In this document: positions 48,541 through 56,884 of the stretch, piece after piece
How positions within the stretch are numbered: position 1 is the stretch's first letter
Layout of the letters: each line of letters opens with the position of its first letter
Assembly (NCBI RefSeq): GCF_014650955.1
Contig: NZ_BMVY01000002.1
Coordinates: 310,001-374,000 of the forward strand
Direction: 5' to 3'
DNA from: Streptomyces tauricus
Lineage (GTDB): Bacteria > Actinomycetota > Actinomycetes > Streptomycetales > Streptomycetaceae
DNA: 64,000 nucleotides
Made by a program: the position numbers and the translations under genes
The notes under the pieces: model-generated
What the model was told of the DNA's origin: nothing
Database searches by the model: none
What the model saw: only the letters and a program-made list of their open reading frames with translations

Positions 48541-48747
48541 GGTGACTGCTCCTGAGGAGGGGTGAAGTATGAAAAGAATCAGGTCAGGACATCTTGCCGG
48601 AGAGCACGGTGGATAGAGAAGCCGGTTAGGCCGTGGTCTCGCAACGAATGCGGCAAGTGTCGCGCACAAGCCCCACCCATCCCTACGCACCCGGGGTACG
48701 CCACTTGAACTGACGGTATGCCAGACACGGACGCGAAAGGACCCGTC

Positions 48748-48942
48748 ATGACCGAACTCCGCTGGCAGAAGTCCTCGTTCAGCAGCGAGGCCAGCAACTG
48801 CCTGGAACTCGCCACCGCCCCCGACGGAACCCTCCAGCTCCGCGAATCCGACGACCCGGCAACCACGATCGCCGTCCCCCTCGCGGGCTTCCGCTCTCTG
48901 TTGACCGCGGTCCGGCAGGAGATAGCCGGGCGCCGCCCCTGA
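48748..48942 (+). CDS. DUF397 protein (orphan)
   Basis: A 64-residue protein of the DUF397 family: LRWQKSSFSSEASNCLELAT near the N-terminus and VPLAGFRSLLTAVRQEI at the end. DUF397 proteins usually sit directly beside an XRE/BldB-associated helix-turn-helix regulator (WhiJ-type systems), and often beside an RsbW-like kinase. Here no such regulator is adjacent. ATG 48748 has AAAGGAC 7 nt upstream, better than the in-frame start 30 nt earlier. Confidence 0.88.
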   Translation: MTELRWQKSSFSSEASNCLELATAPDGTLQLRESDDPATTIAVPLAGFRSLLTAVRQEIAGRRP

Positions 48943-49063
48943 GCACGCTCAGCCGCTCGGATCGCGTACCCCGGAAGCCGTCGTCAAGGTGCGGAATGAT
49001 CTGCTGTGGCAGGTCAAGGACGGAGCGGCCTCTGGGGAGGGGCCGGGGAGAGGGAGGCGTCGC

Positions 49064-50353
49064 GTGAGTACCAGCGTCGGGACCGTGGGAGAGACAACTC
49101 AGCCGTGTCCGCAGTGCGGGGCCGAGATCCGGGTGGACGGGCGGTTCACCACCTGGTGTGCCGGGTGTGACTGGAACGTGGATCCGGAGCAGCCCGGTGA
49201 GGAACCGGGCCGCCTGGAGAGACGGCGGCGAAGACTCGCCCGCCGTCACGGCGAGCGGCTGGCCGCCGAGGTCGCCGCCGGAGAGACGCTGCGCCCGCGC
49301 CGCGACTTCGCGGGCCTCGCGGCCTACCTGATCGCGCTCGCCGTGCACGGAGTCACCGCCGCGCTGGCCGTCGGCGCGGTGTGGTTCCTCGTCACCGGGT
49401 GGGGCGGCGCCGGGATGTTCCTCGGCGCGGTCCTCGGCCTGTTGGCCTGGACCCTGCGGCCGCGGTTCTCCGAACTGCCCGACGATCAGCCCCTCCTCAC
49501 CCGCACCGACGCGCCCGCGCTCTTCGCGCTGATCGACGAGGTCGCCGTCGTCGCGGGTACCCGGGGCGTGGACACGGTCGCCGCCGGCAGCGAGCTGAAC
49601 GCGAGCGTGACGACGTACGGGATACGCGGTCGCCGGCTGCTGACGATCGGCGTGCCGCTCTGGGAGATCCTCACCCCGCAGGAACGGATCGCCCTGCTCG
49701 GCCACGAACTCGGCCACTACAGCAACGGCGACACCCGGCACGGGCTGATCATCGGCAACGCGCTCCGCTCCCTCACCACCTGGCGCTACTACGTCGACCC
49801 GACCCCGAACCCGACGCTCGTGGAGGCGTTCGTCAACCTGGTGTTCCTTCTGCCGCGCGCCCTGCTCCAGGGACTGCTGATGCTGCTGGACCGGTTGACC
49901 CTGCGGGCCACGCAGCGCGCCGAGTACCTCGCCGACTCGATGGCCGCCCGCGCCGGGTCCACCGACGCGGCGGCGGCGGTCATGAACCGCTTCCTCGTCC
50001 TCGACTCGGCCGAGACCATGCTGCGGCGGGAAGCCAACGCCCAGCAGGTCAGCAGGCGTGGCACGGCGGACCGGGAACCCTGGCTGGGGCTGTGGGAACG
50101 CCTGAGCGCGCACATGGCCTCCGTCCCGGAGAGCGAGTACGAACGTCAGCGCCGTGCGGCGGCCCTCCGCGGCCACAGCGTCGACACGACCCACCCCCCG
50201 ACCCACCTGCGCCGCCAGTGCCTGCTCACCGTCCCACCCCTCCCGGCGACCGTGACGACGGACGACGGCACGGAGTCCCGAATCGCCGCCGAACTGGCCG
50301 CCCCGGCCAGGACCGTGGCCCAGCGCGTCGTCAAGCACGGGCTCGGCCACTAG
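49064..50353 (+). CDS. M48-family zinc metallopeptidase with N-terminal zinc ribbon
   Basis: A 429-residue membrane protease. The N-terminus has a four-cysteine zinc ribbon (PCPQCGAEIRV...WCAGCDWNVD). Two hydrophobic segments follow at about 90-140 ([38 protein letters not shown]). The catalytic motif is LLGHELGHYSNGD (HExxH), with a downstream glutamate candidate in AEYLADSMAARAG. The region around residues 265-290 is hydrophobic, as in HtpX/Ste24-like proteins. GTG 49064 is set by GGAGGC 5 nt upstream. The physiological substrate is unknown. Confidence 0.9.
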   Translation: MSTSVGTVGETTQPCPQCGAEIRVDGRFTTWCAGCDWNVDPEQPGEEPGRLERRRRRLARRHGERLAAEVAAGETLRPRRDFAGLAAYLIALAVHGVTAALAVGAVWFLVTGWGGAGMFLGAVLGLLAWTLRPRFSELPDDQPLLTRTDAPALFALIDEVAVVAGTRGVDTVAAGSELNASVTTYGIRGRRLLTIGVPLWEILTPQERIALLGHELGHYSNGDTRHGLIIGNALRSLTTWRYYVDPTPNPTLVEAFVNLVFLLPRALLQGLLMLLDRLTLRATQRAEYLADSMAARAGSTDAAAAVMNRFLVLDSAETMLRREANAQQVSRRGTADREPWLGLWERLSAHMASVPESEYERQRRAAALRGHSVDTTHPPTHLRRQCLLTVPPLPATVTTDDGTESRIAAELAAPARTVAQRVVKHGLGH

Positions 50354-50375
50354 CCGGAGACCCGGCCTCCGGCGG

Positions 50376-51155
50376 TCAGCCGCGTGCCGTGTCCCCGGAA
50401 GTGCCCCGGCGTCGGCCTACCGCCGTGAAATCGATCTCGATGTCGAAGGGTGCCGTGGTCTTGAGGCGGTCGTGGAAGATGCCGGTGAGCCCGTAGGACT
50501 TCGTGGCGGGGTCGAGTTCGTACACGTAGACGACGGGAAGCCCTTTCTCCTCGTCCTTCTCGACCCGCCAGAAATGCGGCACCCCGGCTTCCGCGTACTT
50601 GCGGGGCTTGACCTCGCGGTCCCGCTCACGGGAGTCGGGAGACACGACCTCGACCGCCAGGAGGACATCCTGCGGTCGATACCAGGTCTGGTCCGTCCCG
50701 GTCACCTCTGATGCCTCGAAAACCAGGATGCCCGGCTCCGGCCGGTTCTTCGAATCAAGCTTGATCGTCATCTCTCGGTCGACGTCCAAGCGATCCGGCG
50801 CCTGATCCAGAAGGGCGTTGTCCAACAGACGCATCGTGCGTGAGTGGAAACGAGTCTGCGGACTCACAAAAACCAGGCTCCCGTCGATCAACTCCGTGTG
50901 CGGCGGGAGGCCCGGAATCCGGTCGAGATCGTCCGCGGTCCAACCCTCCGGGGGCGGGATCGGCCAGCGGTACTCAGGCTCGTCGTCGAGCCCGTTCTCG
51001 AAGCGGCGCTCATCATTGCTCCCATGGGACGGAGTCTCGCCTGTGGGTTCAACGTACCCAGGGGCAATGACAGCGCGCTCAGCCGAACGAGTGACCGAGG
51101 CGCCACACGGGTGACCGTCCCGTCCCCGCCCCGCCGCCTCCCCCGTAGCCCCCAC
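50376..51155 (-). CDS. Uma2-family putative endonuclease fold protein, start uncertain
   Basis: The Uma2 (DUF820, PD-(D/E)xK-like) domain is clear: DDLDRIPGLPPHTELIDGSL, EPGILVFEASEVTGTDQTWY, DVLLAVEVVSPDSRERDREV and KYAEAGVPHFWRVEKDEEKG contain the family acidic and Lys residues. The N-terminus is a problem. The only start with a good Shine-Dalgarno (GGGAG before ATGATG at 51011-51016) is in another frame. The frame of the body has no ATG/GTG/TTG until 51155, near the divergent VOC gene. A small frameshift close to 51000, or an unusual start, is likely. Role unknown; these proteins are abundant in Streptomyces. Confidence 0.75.
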   Translation of the reverse strand: MGATGEAAGRGRDGHPCGASVTRSAERAVIAPGYVEPTGETPSHGSNDERRFENGLDDEPEYRWPIPPPEGWTADDLDRIPGLPPHTELIDGSLVFVSPQTRFHSRTMRLLDNALLDQAPDRLDVDREMTIKLDSKNRPEPGILVFEASEVTGTDQTWYRPQDVLLAVEVVSPDSRERDREVKPRKYAEAGVPHFWRVEKDEEKGLPVVYVYELDPATKSYGLTGIFHDRLKTTAPFDIEIDFTAVGRRRGTSGDTARG

Positions 51156-51164
51156 CCCAGCACC

Positions 51165-51170
51165 TAATCT
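51165..51170 (+). promoter_or_regulatory. -10-like hexamer of VOC gene
   Basis: TAATCT lies 6 nt before ATG 51177 with no Shine-Dalgarno, implying a leaderless transcript. Confidence 0.5.
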
Positions 51171-51176
51171 GACGAC

Positions 51177-51587
51177 ATGTCAGACGAAGAGTCGTACGAC
51201 CTGCTCGGATTCGACAACGTCCTCCTCCCCGTCGGCAATCTCGACGAGGCCGTGGACTTCTACCGGCGGGCCGGGTTCACCGTCGGGTTCCGGCTCGACG
51301 AGGCCGGGATCGCCGTGCTGAAGGTCGGCAAGGAGACGCCCGGCGTGCTGCTGCGCCTGGAGCACGAGCTCGGGCACCGGCCGCCCTCCTGGGCGTGCCC
51401 CCGGGTGTGGCTGGAGGTGCGGGACGCCAGGCAGACCGCCGACACCCTCGCCGCCGCGGGCGTCCAGCCCCTCGACGCGCCCCTGTCCGTGGCCACCGGC
51501 TGGACCGTCGAGGTCGCCGACCCCTGGGGCAACGTCATCGGCTTCACCGACTACACCAAGCGGCCGGAGCTGGCCCGCACCGGCTGA
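51177..51587 (+). CDS. VOC-family (glyoxalase/bleomycin-resistance fold) protein
   Basis: A 136-residue single-domain VOC protein with the repeated beta-alpha-beta-beta-beta modules: FDNVLLPVGNLDEAVDFYRR in the first half and VEVADPWGNVIGFTDYTKRP in the second. These contain typical start and end signatures of the fold. Metal ligands cannot be assigned with certainty. Possible roles include a small-molecule lyase, dioxygenase-like enzyme or antibiotic-binding protein. Its mRNA is probably leaderless. Confidence 0.88.
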   Translation: MSDEESYDLLGFDNVLLPVGNLDEAVDFYRRAGFTVGFRLDEAGIAVLKVGKETPGVLLRLEHELGHRPPSWACPRVWLEVRDARQTADTLAAAGVQPLDAPLSVATGWTVEVADPWGNVIGFTDYTKRPELARTG

Positions 51588-51671
51588 GGCCCGGCCCGCG
51601 CCACTCCACCCCACGCGCCACTCCACCACCACCCCTGAGCCGCACGTCACACCCGTCCCCCCGAAGTGCCG

Positions 51672-51688
51672 CTTGAACGTGTTCAAAA
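51672..51688. promoter_or_regulatory. Operator half 1 of TetR/membrane protein unit
   Basis: CTTGAACGTGTTCAAAA contains the inverted repeat TTGAAC-GT-GTTCAA. Its exact reverse complement occurs at 51716-51732, so the two sites form a symmetric pair with centres 45 bp apart. Confidence 0.75.
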
Positions 51689-51715
51689 ACAGGTCTACAT
51701 TCTCTCTCGACAGCC

Positions 51716-51732
51716 TTTTGAACACGTTCAAG
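51716..51732. promoter_or_regulatory. Operator half 2 of TetR/membrane protein unit
   Basis: TTTTGAACACGTTCAAG is the reverse complement of site 1. The likely promoter (TACATT around 51696) lies between the two sites, upstream of the three-gene unit ending in a TetR gene. Confidence 0.75.
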
Positions 51733-51765
51733 AAGGCAAGGAAGCAGTCGAGAAGGGGCGGGGAC

Positions 51766-52173
51766 ATGGACCTCACGGTCGTTGCGTATGTCATATATCT
51801 GCTGATCAGCGTCGCGCTGACGGTCTGGGTGGCGCGGACGCTCAGCCACAACGGGCGCATCTTCCTGGCCGACGTACTCCAGGGGAACGAAAAACTCGCG
51901 GACGCCGTCAACCACCTCCTGGTGGTCGGCTTCTACCTGGTGAACCTCGGCTTCGTAGCGCTCTATCTGAACCAGGACGACGAGATCGCCGACGCCCGCG
52001 GGGTCTTCGAGGCCCTGTCGACCAAGCTCGGCGTGGTGCTCCTGGTCCTCGGCGCCATGCACCTGGGGAACGTGTACGTGCTCAACAAGATCCGCCGCCG
52101 GGGCGTCATGGAGCGCGAGCAGCAGCCACCCGTGCCGCCGCAGGGCTGGGTCGCGCCGGCGGGCAGGGCGTGA
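51766..52173 (+). CDS. Small integral membrane protein (135 aa)
   Basis: A membrane protein with three hydrophobic segments: LTVVAYVIYLLISVALTVWV, HLLVVGFYLVNLGFVALYLN and LGVVLLVLGAMHLGNVYVLN. A cytoplasmic tail of about 25 residues carries PPVPPQGWVAPAG. No named family is recalled, but the layout is conserved next to DCC1 and TetR genes in Streptomyces as I remember it. ATG 51766 is preceded by AAGGGGCGG. It is the first gene of a three-gene unit and lies just downstream of the operator pair, so it is probably the main target of the TetR protein. Its stop overlaps the next start. Confidence 0.82.
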   Translation: MDLTVVAYVIYLLISVALTVWVARTLSHNGRIFLADVLQGNEKLADAVNHLLVVGFYLVNLGFVALYLNQDDEIADARGVFEALSTKLGVVLLVLGAMHLGNVYVLNKIRRRGVMEREQQPPVPPQGWVAPAGRA

Positions 52174-52691
52174 CCCCGGTGGCAACCGCCGCCGGCCCGG
52201 ACCGGGACGCCGCACGCGTCCCGGTCCGCGGGCTCACCGTCCTGTACGACGCCGAGTGCTCGCTCTGCGCCTTCCTGCGCGACTGGCTCGTACGGCAGCG
52301 GCAGTTGGTACCCCTGGAGCTGGTGGCCGCCGGCTCGGAGGAGGCCAGGCGCCGCTACCCCGGGCTCGACCACGGCGCGACGCTCGACGAGATCACCGTG
52401 ATCGGGGACGCGGGCCAGGTCTACCGGGGAACCGCCGCCTGGGTCGTCACCCTGTGGGCGCTCGCCGACCACCGCCCGACGGCCCACCGGCTGAGCACCC
52501 CGGCCGGGGCCCGTCTGGCGCGGGGCGTGGTGCTCGCCGCCGCCAAGTGGCGCGAGGGACAACGGGCCCGCCGGGAGGGGTACTGGGGCGGGGGCGCGTA
52601 CACCGCGGCCGACGGATGGTCGTACGTCCCGGCCCTGGGCTGGACCTGGAACCCGCCCGCCTGCGACGGCGGCACCTGTCCGCCTCGTTAG
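52170..52691 (+). CDS. DCC1-like thiol-disulfide oxidoreductase family protein
   Basis: A 173-residue DUF393/DCC1-family protein. The motif LTVLYDAECSLCAFLRDWLV (D-x2-C-x2-C, about residues 23-42) is the defining thioredoxin-like active site. YPGLDHGATLDEITVIGDAG and YRGTAAWVVTLWAL follow in the family order. The C-terminal 30 residues with GWSYVPALGWTWNPPACDGG are less usual. GTG 52170 overlaps the previous stop (GTGA). It likely works with the membrane protein upstream, perhaps as a redox partner; that is inferred from coupling. Confidence 0.88.
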   Translation: MTPVATAAGPDRDAARVPVRGLTVLYDAECSLCAFLRDWLVRQRQLVPLELVAAGSEEARRRYPGLDHGATLDEITVIGDAGQVYRGTAAWVVTLWALADHRPTAHRLSTPAGARLARGVVLAAAKWREGQRARREGYWGGGAYTAADGWSYVPALGWTWNPPACDGGTCPPR

Positions 52692-52694
52692 GCT
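52689..52694 (+). promoter_or_regulatory. -10-like hexamer of TetR gene
   Basis: TAGGCT overlaps the stop codon of the DCC1 gene and ends 7 nt before GTG 52702. It would give the TetR gene its own leaderless transcript in addition to read-through. Confidence 0.4.
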
Positions 52695-52701
52695 CTGTCC
52701 C

Positions 52702-53538
52702 GTGCCAGCAGCGAACGACAGTGCCCCCAGCCCGGACGGCCCCGCGGTGCCCGAGGGCGCCGCCGTGCCCGAAGGCCGCGCCGTGCCCGCGGGCGCCGCC
52801 GTGCCCGAGGGCCCCGGCGCCCCGCGCACGCCCGCCAAGAGCGAGCAGACCCGGGCCCTGATCCTGGAGACGGCCATGCGCCTGTTCCAGGAACGGGGTT
52901 ACGAGAAGACGACGATGCGGGCCATCGCCAAGGAGGCCGGGGTCTCCGTAGGCAACGCCTACTACTACTTCGCGGGCAAGGAGCACCTGATCCAGGGCTT
53001 CTACGACCGCATGGCCGTGGAGCACCGGGCGGCGGTCCGTGAGGTCCTGGACCACGAGAGGGACCTGGAGAAGCGGATCGCCGGGGTCCTGAAGGCGTGG
53101 CTGGACGTGGCGACGCCGTACCACGAGTTCGCGGTGCAGTTCTTCAAGAACGCCGCCGACCCGGACAGCCCGCTCAGCCCGTTCTCCCCCGAGTCGGAGC
53201 ACGCGCGCGTGGAGGCCATCGGCGTCTGCGGCGAGGTGCTCAGCGGCTCGAAGGCGAAGATCCCGGAGGAGCTGCGGGAGGTCCTTCCCGAGCTGCTGTG
53301 GCTCTCCCAGATGGGTCTGGTCCTGTACTGGATCTTCGACCGCACTGAGGGCCGCGAGCGCAGCTACCGCCTCGCCGAACGCGGCGCCCGCCTCACCTCG
53401 CTCGGTGTCTCCCTGGCCCGGTTCCGCGTGCTGCGGCCCCTGGTCCGCGAGGTGCACGAACTGTTCACGGACTTCCTGCCGGGGATGACGAACGCTCTGC
53501 CCGATCCCGCCAAACCCGCCAGGAAGTCCACGAAGTAG
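52702..53538 (+). CDS. TetR-family regulator with repeated N-terminal extension
   Basis: A 278-residue repressor. Its first 45 residues are a degenerate repeat (AVPEGAAVPEGRAVPAG) ahead of the helix-turn-helix domain (about 50-95: KTTMRAIAKEAGVSVGNAYY, YFAGKEHLIQGFYDRM). The C-terminal domain ends in HELFTDFLPGMTN. The likely operators are the paired TTGAAC-N2-GTTCAA sites upstream of the co-transcribed membrane protein gene, giving feedback control. GTG 52702 could be leaderless. A later start, removing the repeat, cannot be excluded. Confidence 0.9.
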   Translation: MPAANDSAPSPDGPAVPEGAAVPEGRAVPAGAAVPEGPGAPRTPAKSEQTRALILETAMRLFQERGYEKTTMRAIAKEAGVSVGNAYYYFAGKEHLIQGFYDRMAVEHRAAVREVLDHERDLEKRIAGVLKAWLDVATPYHEFAVQFFKNAADPDSPLSPFSPESEHARVEAIGVCGEVLSGSKAKIPEELREVLPELLWLSQMGLVLYWIFDRTEGRERSYRLAERGARLTSLGVSLARFRVLRPLVREVHELFTDFLPGMTNALPDPAKPARKSTK

Positions 53539-53570
53539 CCGCTGAACAGCGCCTTTTCAGCGCCTCGCGG

Positions 53571-56018
53571 TCAGTTCACCGCGTCCACCTCGTCCTCCGC
53601 CAGCTCCACGTCGTACACCAGCGGTTCCGTGCCGACCACCACATGGCGGGCCTTCGAGGGGTGCTCCTGGGCCGTCACGGCCAGCAGGTACGAGCCCGCG
53701 GACGGGACCGAGACGATGTACGAGCCGTCGGCCAGCGAGGTCACCCGGTCGAGCTGACGGCCGCCCTTGGAGAGCAGGGTCAGCGTGGCGCCCTCGACGG
53801 GCGCGCCGTCCGGGGTGCGGACGAAGCCGTGGATCACGGTGGAGCCGCCACCCCCGGCCGCCTCGCCGTCGGGCACGCGCGCGTGGGGCTCGGAAACGGT
53901 CTCCTCCCGGGGCTCGACCGCCAGGTGCGGCAGCCGCTTCTCCAGGCCCGCGGGCAGCCACCAGTTGGAGTTGCCCAACAGGTGCATCGCGGCCGGCACC
54001 AGGGCCGTACGCAGGATGAACGCGTCCAGGGCGACCGCAGCCGCGAGCCCGATGCCCGCCATCGCGCCCTCCATGTCACCGCTGAGCACGAACGCGGAGA
54101 ACACGCAGATCATGATCAGGGCCGCGCAGTTGATGACCCGGCTGGTCTCGGCGAGGCCGACCCGGACCGCGCGCGCGTTGTCCTTGGTGTGCACCCATTC
54201 CTCGTGCATCCGGCTCACCAGGAACACCTGGTAGTCCATCGAGAGCCCGAAGAGCAGCGACAGCATGATGACCGGCAGGAACGCGGTGATCGGCCCCTCC
54301 TTGCCGATGCCGAGGAGTTCCGTGCCCCAGCCCCACTGGAAGATCGCGACGAGCACTCCGAAGGAGGCGGCTGCCGCGATGAGGTTCATCAGGGCGGCCG
54401 TCAGCGGCACCACCAGGGAGCGGAAGGCCACCATCAGGAGCAGGAAGCCGAGCGTGATGATCGCCGCGACGAAGTAGGGCAGCCGGTCCCCCGTGACGGC
54501 CGCGAAGTCCTTGAAGACGGCGGTCACCCCGCCCACATGGGCCTCGGTCCCGGACGCCGGGATCACGTCGTCGCGCAGCCGGTCGATGAGCTGGTCGGTC
54601 TTCTCGGACTGCGGTGACGTGGTGGGTACGACCTGGATGACCGTGACGTCCCGGGCGGGCGGCGCGGCGGCGACCCGGGCGACCCCGTCGGTGGAGCGGA
54701 TGGTCGAGACGAGGGCGGTCGTCTGCGCCTCGTCCCCGCCGTCCACGACGACCTGGAGCGGCCCGTTGAAGCCGGGGCCGAACCCTTCGGCGAGCAGGTC
54801 GTACGCCTGCCGGGTGGTCGTGGAGTCCTGGTGGTTGCCCTGGTCGGTGGCGCCGAGCCGGATCGACAGGACCGGCAGCGCGAGGACCAGCATCACGAGC
54901 AGCGCCCCGGCGGCGATCGACCGCGGCCGCTTCTGCACGTACGCGGACCAGCGGGCGGCGAGTCCGCTCGCCTCCTCCGACTCCGGTCCCTCGGCGGCGA
55001 GCCTGCGGCGCTGCTTGCGGCTGAGTACCCGCATGCCGAGCAGGCCGAGGAGCGCGGGCAGCAGGGTCGTCGCGGCGAGCACGCTCAGCACGACCGTCAG
55101 CGAGGTCGCGACGACCACGCCGTCCAGGAAGCGCATGTTCATCACGAGCATCCCGGCGAGCGCGATGCACACGGTCCCGCCGGCGAACAGCACGGCACGG
55201 CCGGAGGTGTTGAGGGCCGTGACGGCGGACTCCTCGGGCTCCATCCCGCGCAGGATGCCCCGCCGGTGCCGCGTCACGATGAACAGGGCGTAGTCGATGC
55301 CGACGCCCAGGCCGATCAGCGAGCCGAGCAGCGGCGCCACTTCGGGCACGTCGGTGACATGGCTGAGCAGCGAGGTCGCCATCAGGCCGGTGCCGAGGGC
55401 CGCGATCGCGACGACGAGGGGCAGCAGCATCGCGAAGAGCGAGCCGAAGGCGAGGAAGAGGACGACCGCCGCGGCCAGGATGCCGACCATCTCGGCGATG
55501 CCGGTGGGCGGTTCCTGGGTGCGGGTGATCGCCTGGCCGCCCAGCTCCACCTGGAGCCCGGCGCGTTCGGCGTCCTGTGCCGTCTCGACGACGTCCTCCA
55601 CGAGGGCCTTCGGCACGCCGTTGGCCTGCTCGGTGAAGGTGATCTGGGCGTACGCGATCCGCCCGTTCCCGCTGATCTGCGCGGCCCCCTCGGCGGCGTA
55701 CGGGCTGCTGACCTCGCCGACGCCCTTCATGCGCCCGATCTCTTCGAGGGCGGGCTCGATGCGGGAGCGTACGGACGCGTCCTTCGCCGTCCCCTCGTCG
55801 ACCTTCCACACCACCGTGTCGGTGTCGCCCGACCGCTCCGGGAAGGCCTTCTCCATCAGGTCGTACGCGCGCGTGGAGTCCGTGTTCGGAAGGGTGAAGG
55901 TGTCCGCGTAGTTCGTGCCCGCGGCGGAGCCCGCGAAGCCCAGCCCCAACAACGCCCCCACCCACAGAATCAGGACCACCAGCCGGTGCCGATAGCACCA
56001 CCGTGCCAATGTCGTCAC
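53571..56018 (-). CDS. MMPL/RND-family transporter with C-terminal carboxypeptidase-regulatory-like domain
   Basis: An 815-residue transporter with the duplicated MMPL layout: TM1, an extracytoplasmic domain (about 40-165), five or six helices including LGVGIDYALFIVTRHRRGIL, then a second half with LLFGLSMDYQVFLVSRMHEE. These D-Y-containing helix motifs are the family's proton-relay region. MMPL proteins export lipids or other hydrophobic compounds. After the last helices a soluble domain (about 735-805: IHGFVRTPDGAPVEGATLTL, DGSYIVSVPSAGSYLLAVTA) resembles the CarbopepD_reg/transthyretin-like fold, an unusual addition. GTG 56018 starts it. It is divergent from the two-component system, which may control it. 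Confidence 0.92.
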   Translation of the reverse strand: MTTLARWCYRHRLVVLILWVGALLGLGFAGSAAGTNYADTFTLPNTDSTRAYDLMEKAFPERSGDTDTVVWKVDEGTAKDASVRSRIEPALEEIGRMKGVGEVSSPYAAEGAAQISGNGRIAYAQITFTEQANGVPKALVEDVVETAQDAERAGLQVELGGQAITRTQEPPTGIAEMVGILAAAVVLFLAFGSLFAMLLPLVVAIAALGTGLMATSLLSHVTDVPEVAPLLGSLIGLGVGIDYALFIVTRHRRGILRGMEPEESAVTALNTSGRAVLFAGGTVCIALAGMLVMNMRFLDGVVVATSLTVVLSVLAATTLLPALLGLLGMRVLSRKQRRRLAAEGPESEEASGLAARWSAYVQKRPRSIAAGALLVMLVLALPVLSIRLGATDQGNHQDSTTTRQAYDLLAEGFGPGFNGPLQVVVDGGDEAQTTALVSTIRSTDGVARVAAAPPARDVTVIQVVPTTSPQSEKTDQLIDRLRDDVIPASGTEAHVGGVTAVFKDFAAVTGDRLPYFVAAIITLGFLLLMVAFRSLVVPLTAALMNLIAAAASFGVLVAIFQWGWGTELLGIGKEGPITAFLPVIMLSLLFGLSMDYQVFLVSRMHEEWVHTKDNARAVRVGLAETSRVINCAALIMICVFSAFVLSGDMEGAMAGIGLAAAVALDAFILRTALVPAAMHLLGNSNWWLPAGLEKRLPHLAVEPREETVSEPHARVPDGEAAGGGGSTVIHGFVRTPDGAPVEGATLTLLSKGGRQLDRVTSLADGSYIVSVPSAGSYLLAVTAQEHPSKARHVVVGTEPLVYDVELAEDEVDAVN

Positions 56019-56194
56019 GCCTCAACGCCCCTTAGTCGCTCGGTTGTTCATCCGGTCGATCGGTTGGTCCCCCAGGTCCTGCGGCACAGCATCGGGCGCG
56101 GCGCGGGCCGTGGGACATGACCTGGCCATGACTCACAAGGAACTCCAAAGGGAGAGCCGGTCCCGTTGTCGGTGGTCGCGCCGATACTGGGGGC

Positions 56195-56884
56195 ATGACC
56201 GCTCACGAGGGGGCGACCGTGCTGGTCGTCGAGGACGAGCCGAGCATCGCGGACGTCCTGACCATCGCCCTGCGCTACCACCGCTTCGAGGTGATGACGG
56301 CCGGTACCGTCCGCCAGGCGCTGACCATGGCCGAGCGCACACGCCCGGACGCGGCGCTCCTCGACGTGATGCTCCCGGACGGCGACGGCCGGGCGCTGGG
56401 CCGCGAACTGCGGGTCAGACAGCCCGATCTGGCCGTGGTGTTCCTCACCGCGCGCGACGCGCCCACGGAGATCGTCGGCGCGCTCTCCTTCGGCGACGAC
56501 TACATCACCAAGCCGTTCAACATCGACGAGGTGATCGCCCGTATCACCGCCGTGCTGCGCCGCACCCGCCCCGCCGACGTCCTGCCCGAGCGCCCACCGC
56601 TGCGCTACGGCGACCTGGAGCTGGACGAGACGACGTACTCGGTGCACCGCGCGGGCCGCACGGTCGAGCTGACCCCCACCGAGTACGCGCTGCTGCGCTT
56701 CCTCGTGCGCAACGGCGGCCGGATCGTGCCCAAGGAGCAGCTGCTGCGGCACGTCTGGCAGTACGAGCACCCGGCCGAGTCGACCGTCGTGGAGACGTAC
56801 ATCAGCTATCTGCGGCGCAAGCTCGACGCCCTGGGCGCCCCGGTGATCACGACCCGGCGCGGCGTCGGATACGGGCTCGCGTGA
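56195..56884 (+). CDS. OmpR-family response regulator
   Basis: A 229-residue regulator. The receiver domain has the acidic pair in VLVVEDEPSI, the phosphoacceptor Asp57 in ALLDVMLPDGDG, and KPFN as the conserved Lys. The C-terminal winged helix (about 132-228) contains LTPTEYALLRFLVRNGGRIV and VETYISYLRRKLD. ATG 56195 gives the standard length. Its stop overlaps the kinase GTG start (GTGA). It is divergent from the MMPL transporter with a 176-bp gap in which I recognise no operator. Confidence 0.95.
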   Translation: MTAHEGATVLVVEDEPSIADVLTIALRYHRFEVMTAGTVRQALTMAERTRPDAALLDVMLPDGDGRALGRELRVRQPDLAVVFLTARDAPTEIVGALSFGDDYITKPFNIDEVIARITAVLRRTRPADVLPERPPLRYGDLELDETTYSVHRAGRTVELTPTEYALLRFLVRNGGRIVPKEQLLRHVWQYEHPAESTVVETYISYLRRKLDALGAPVITTRRGVGYGLA

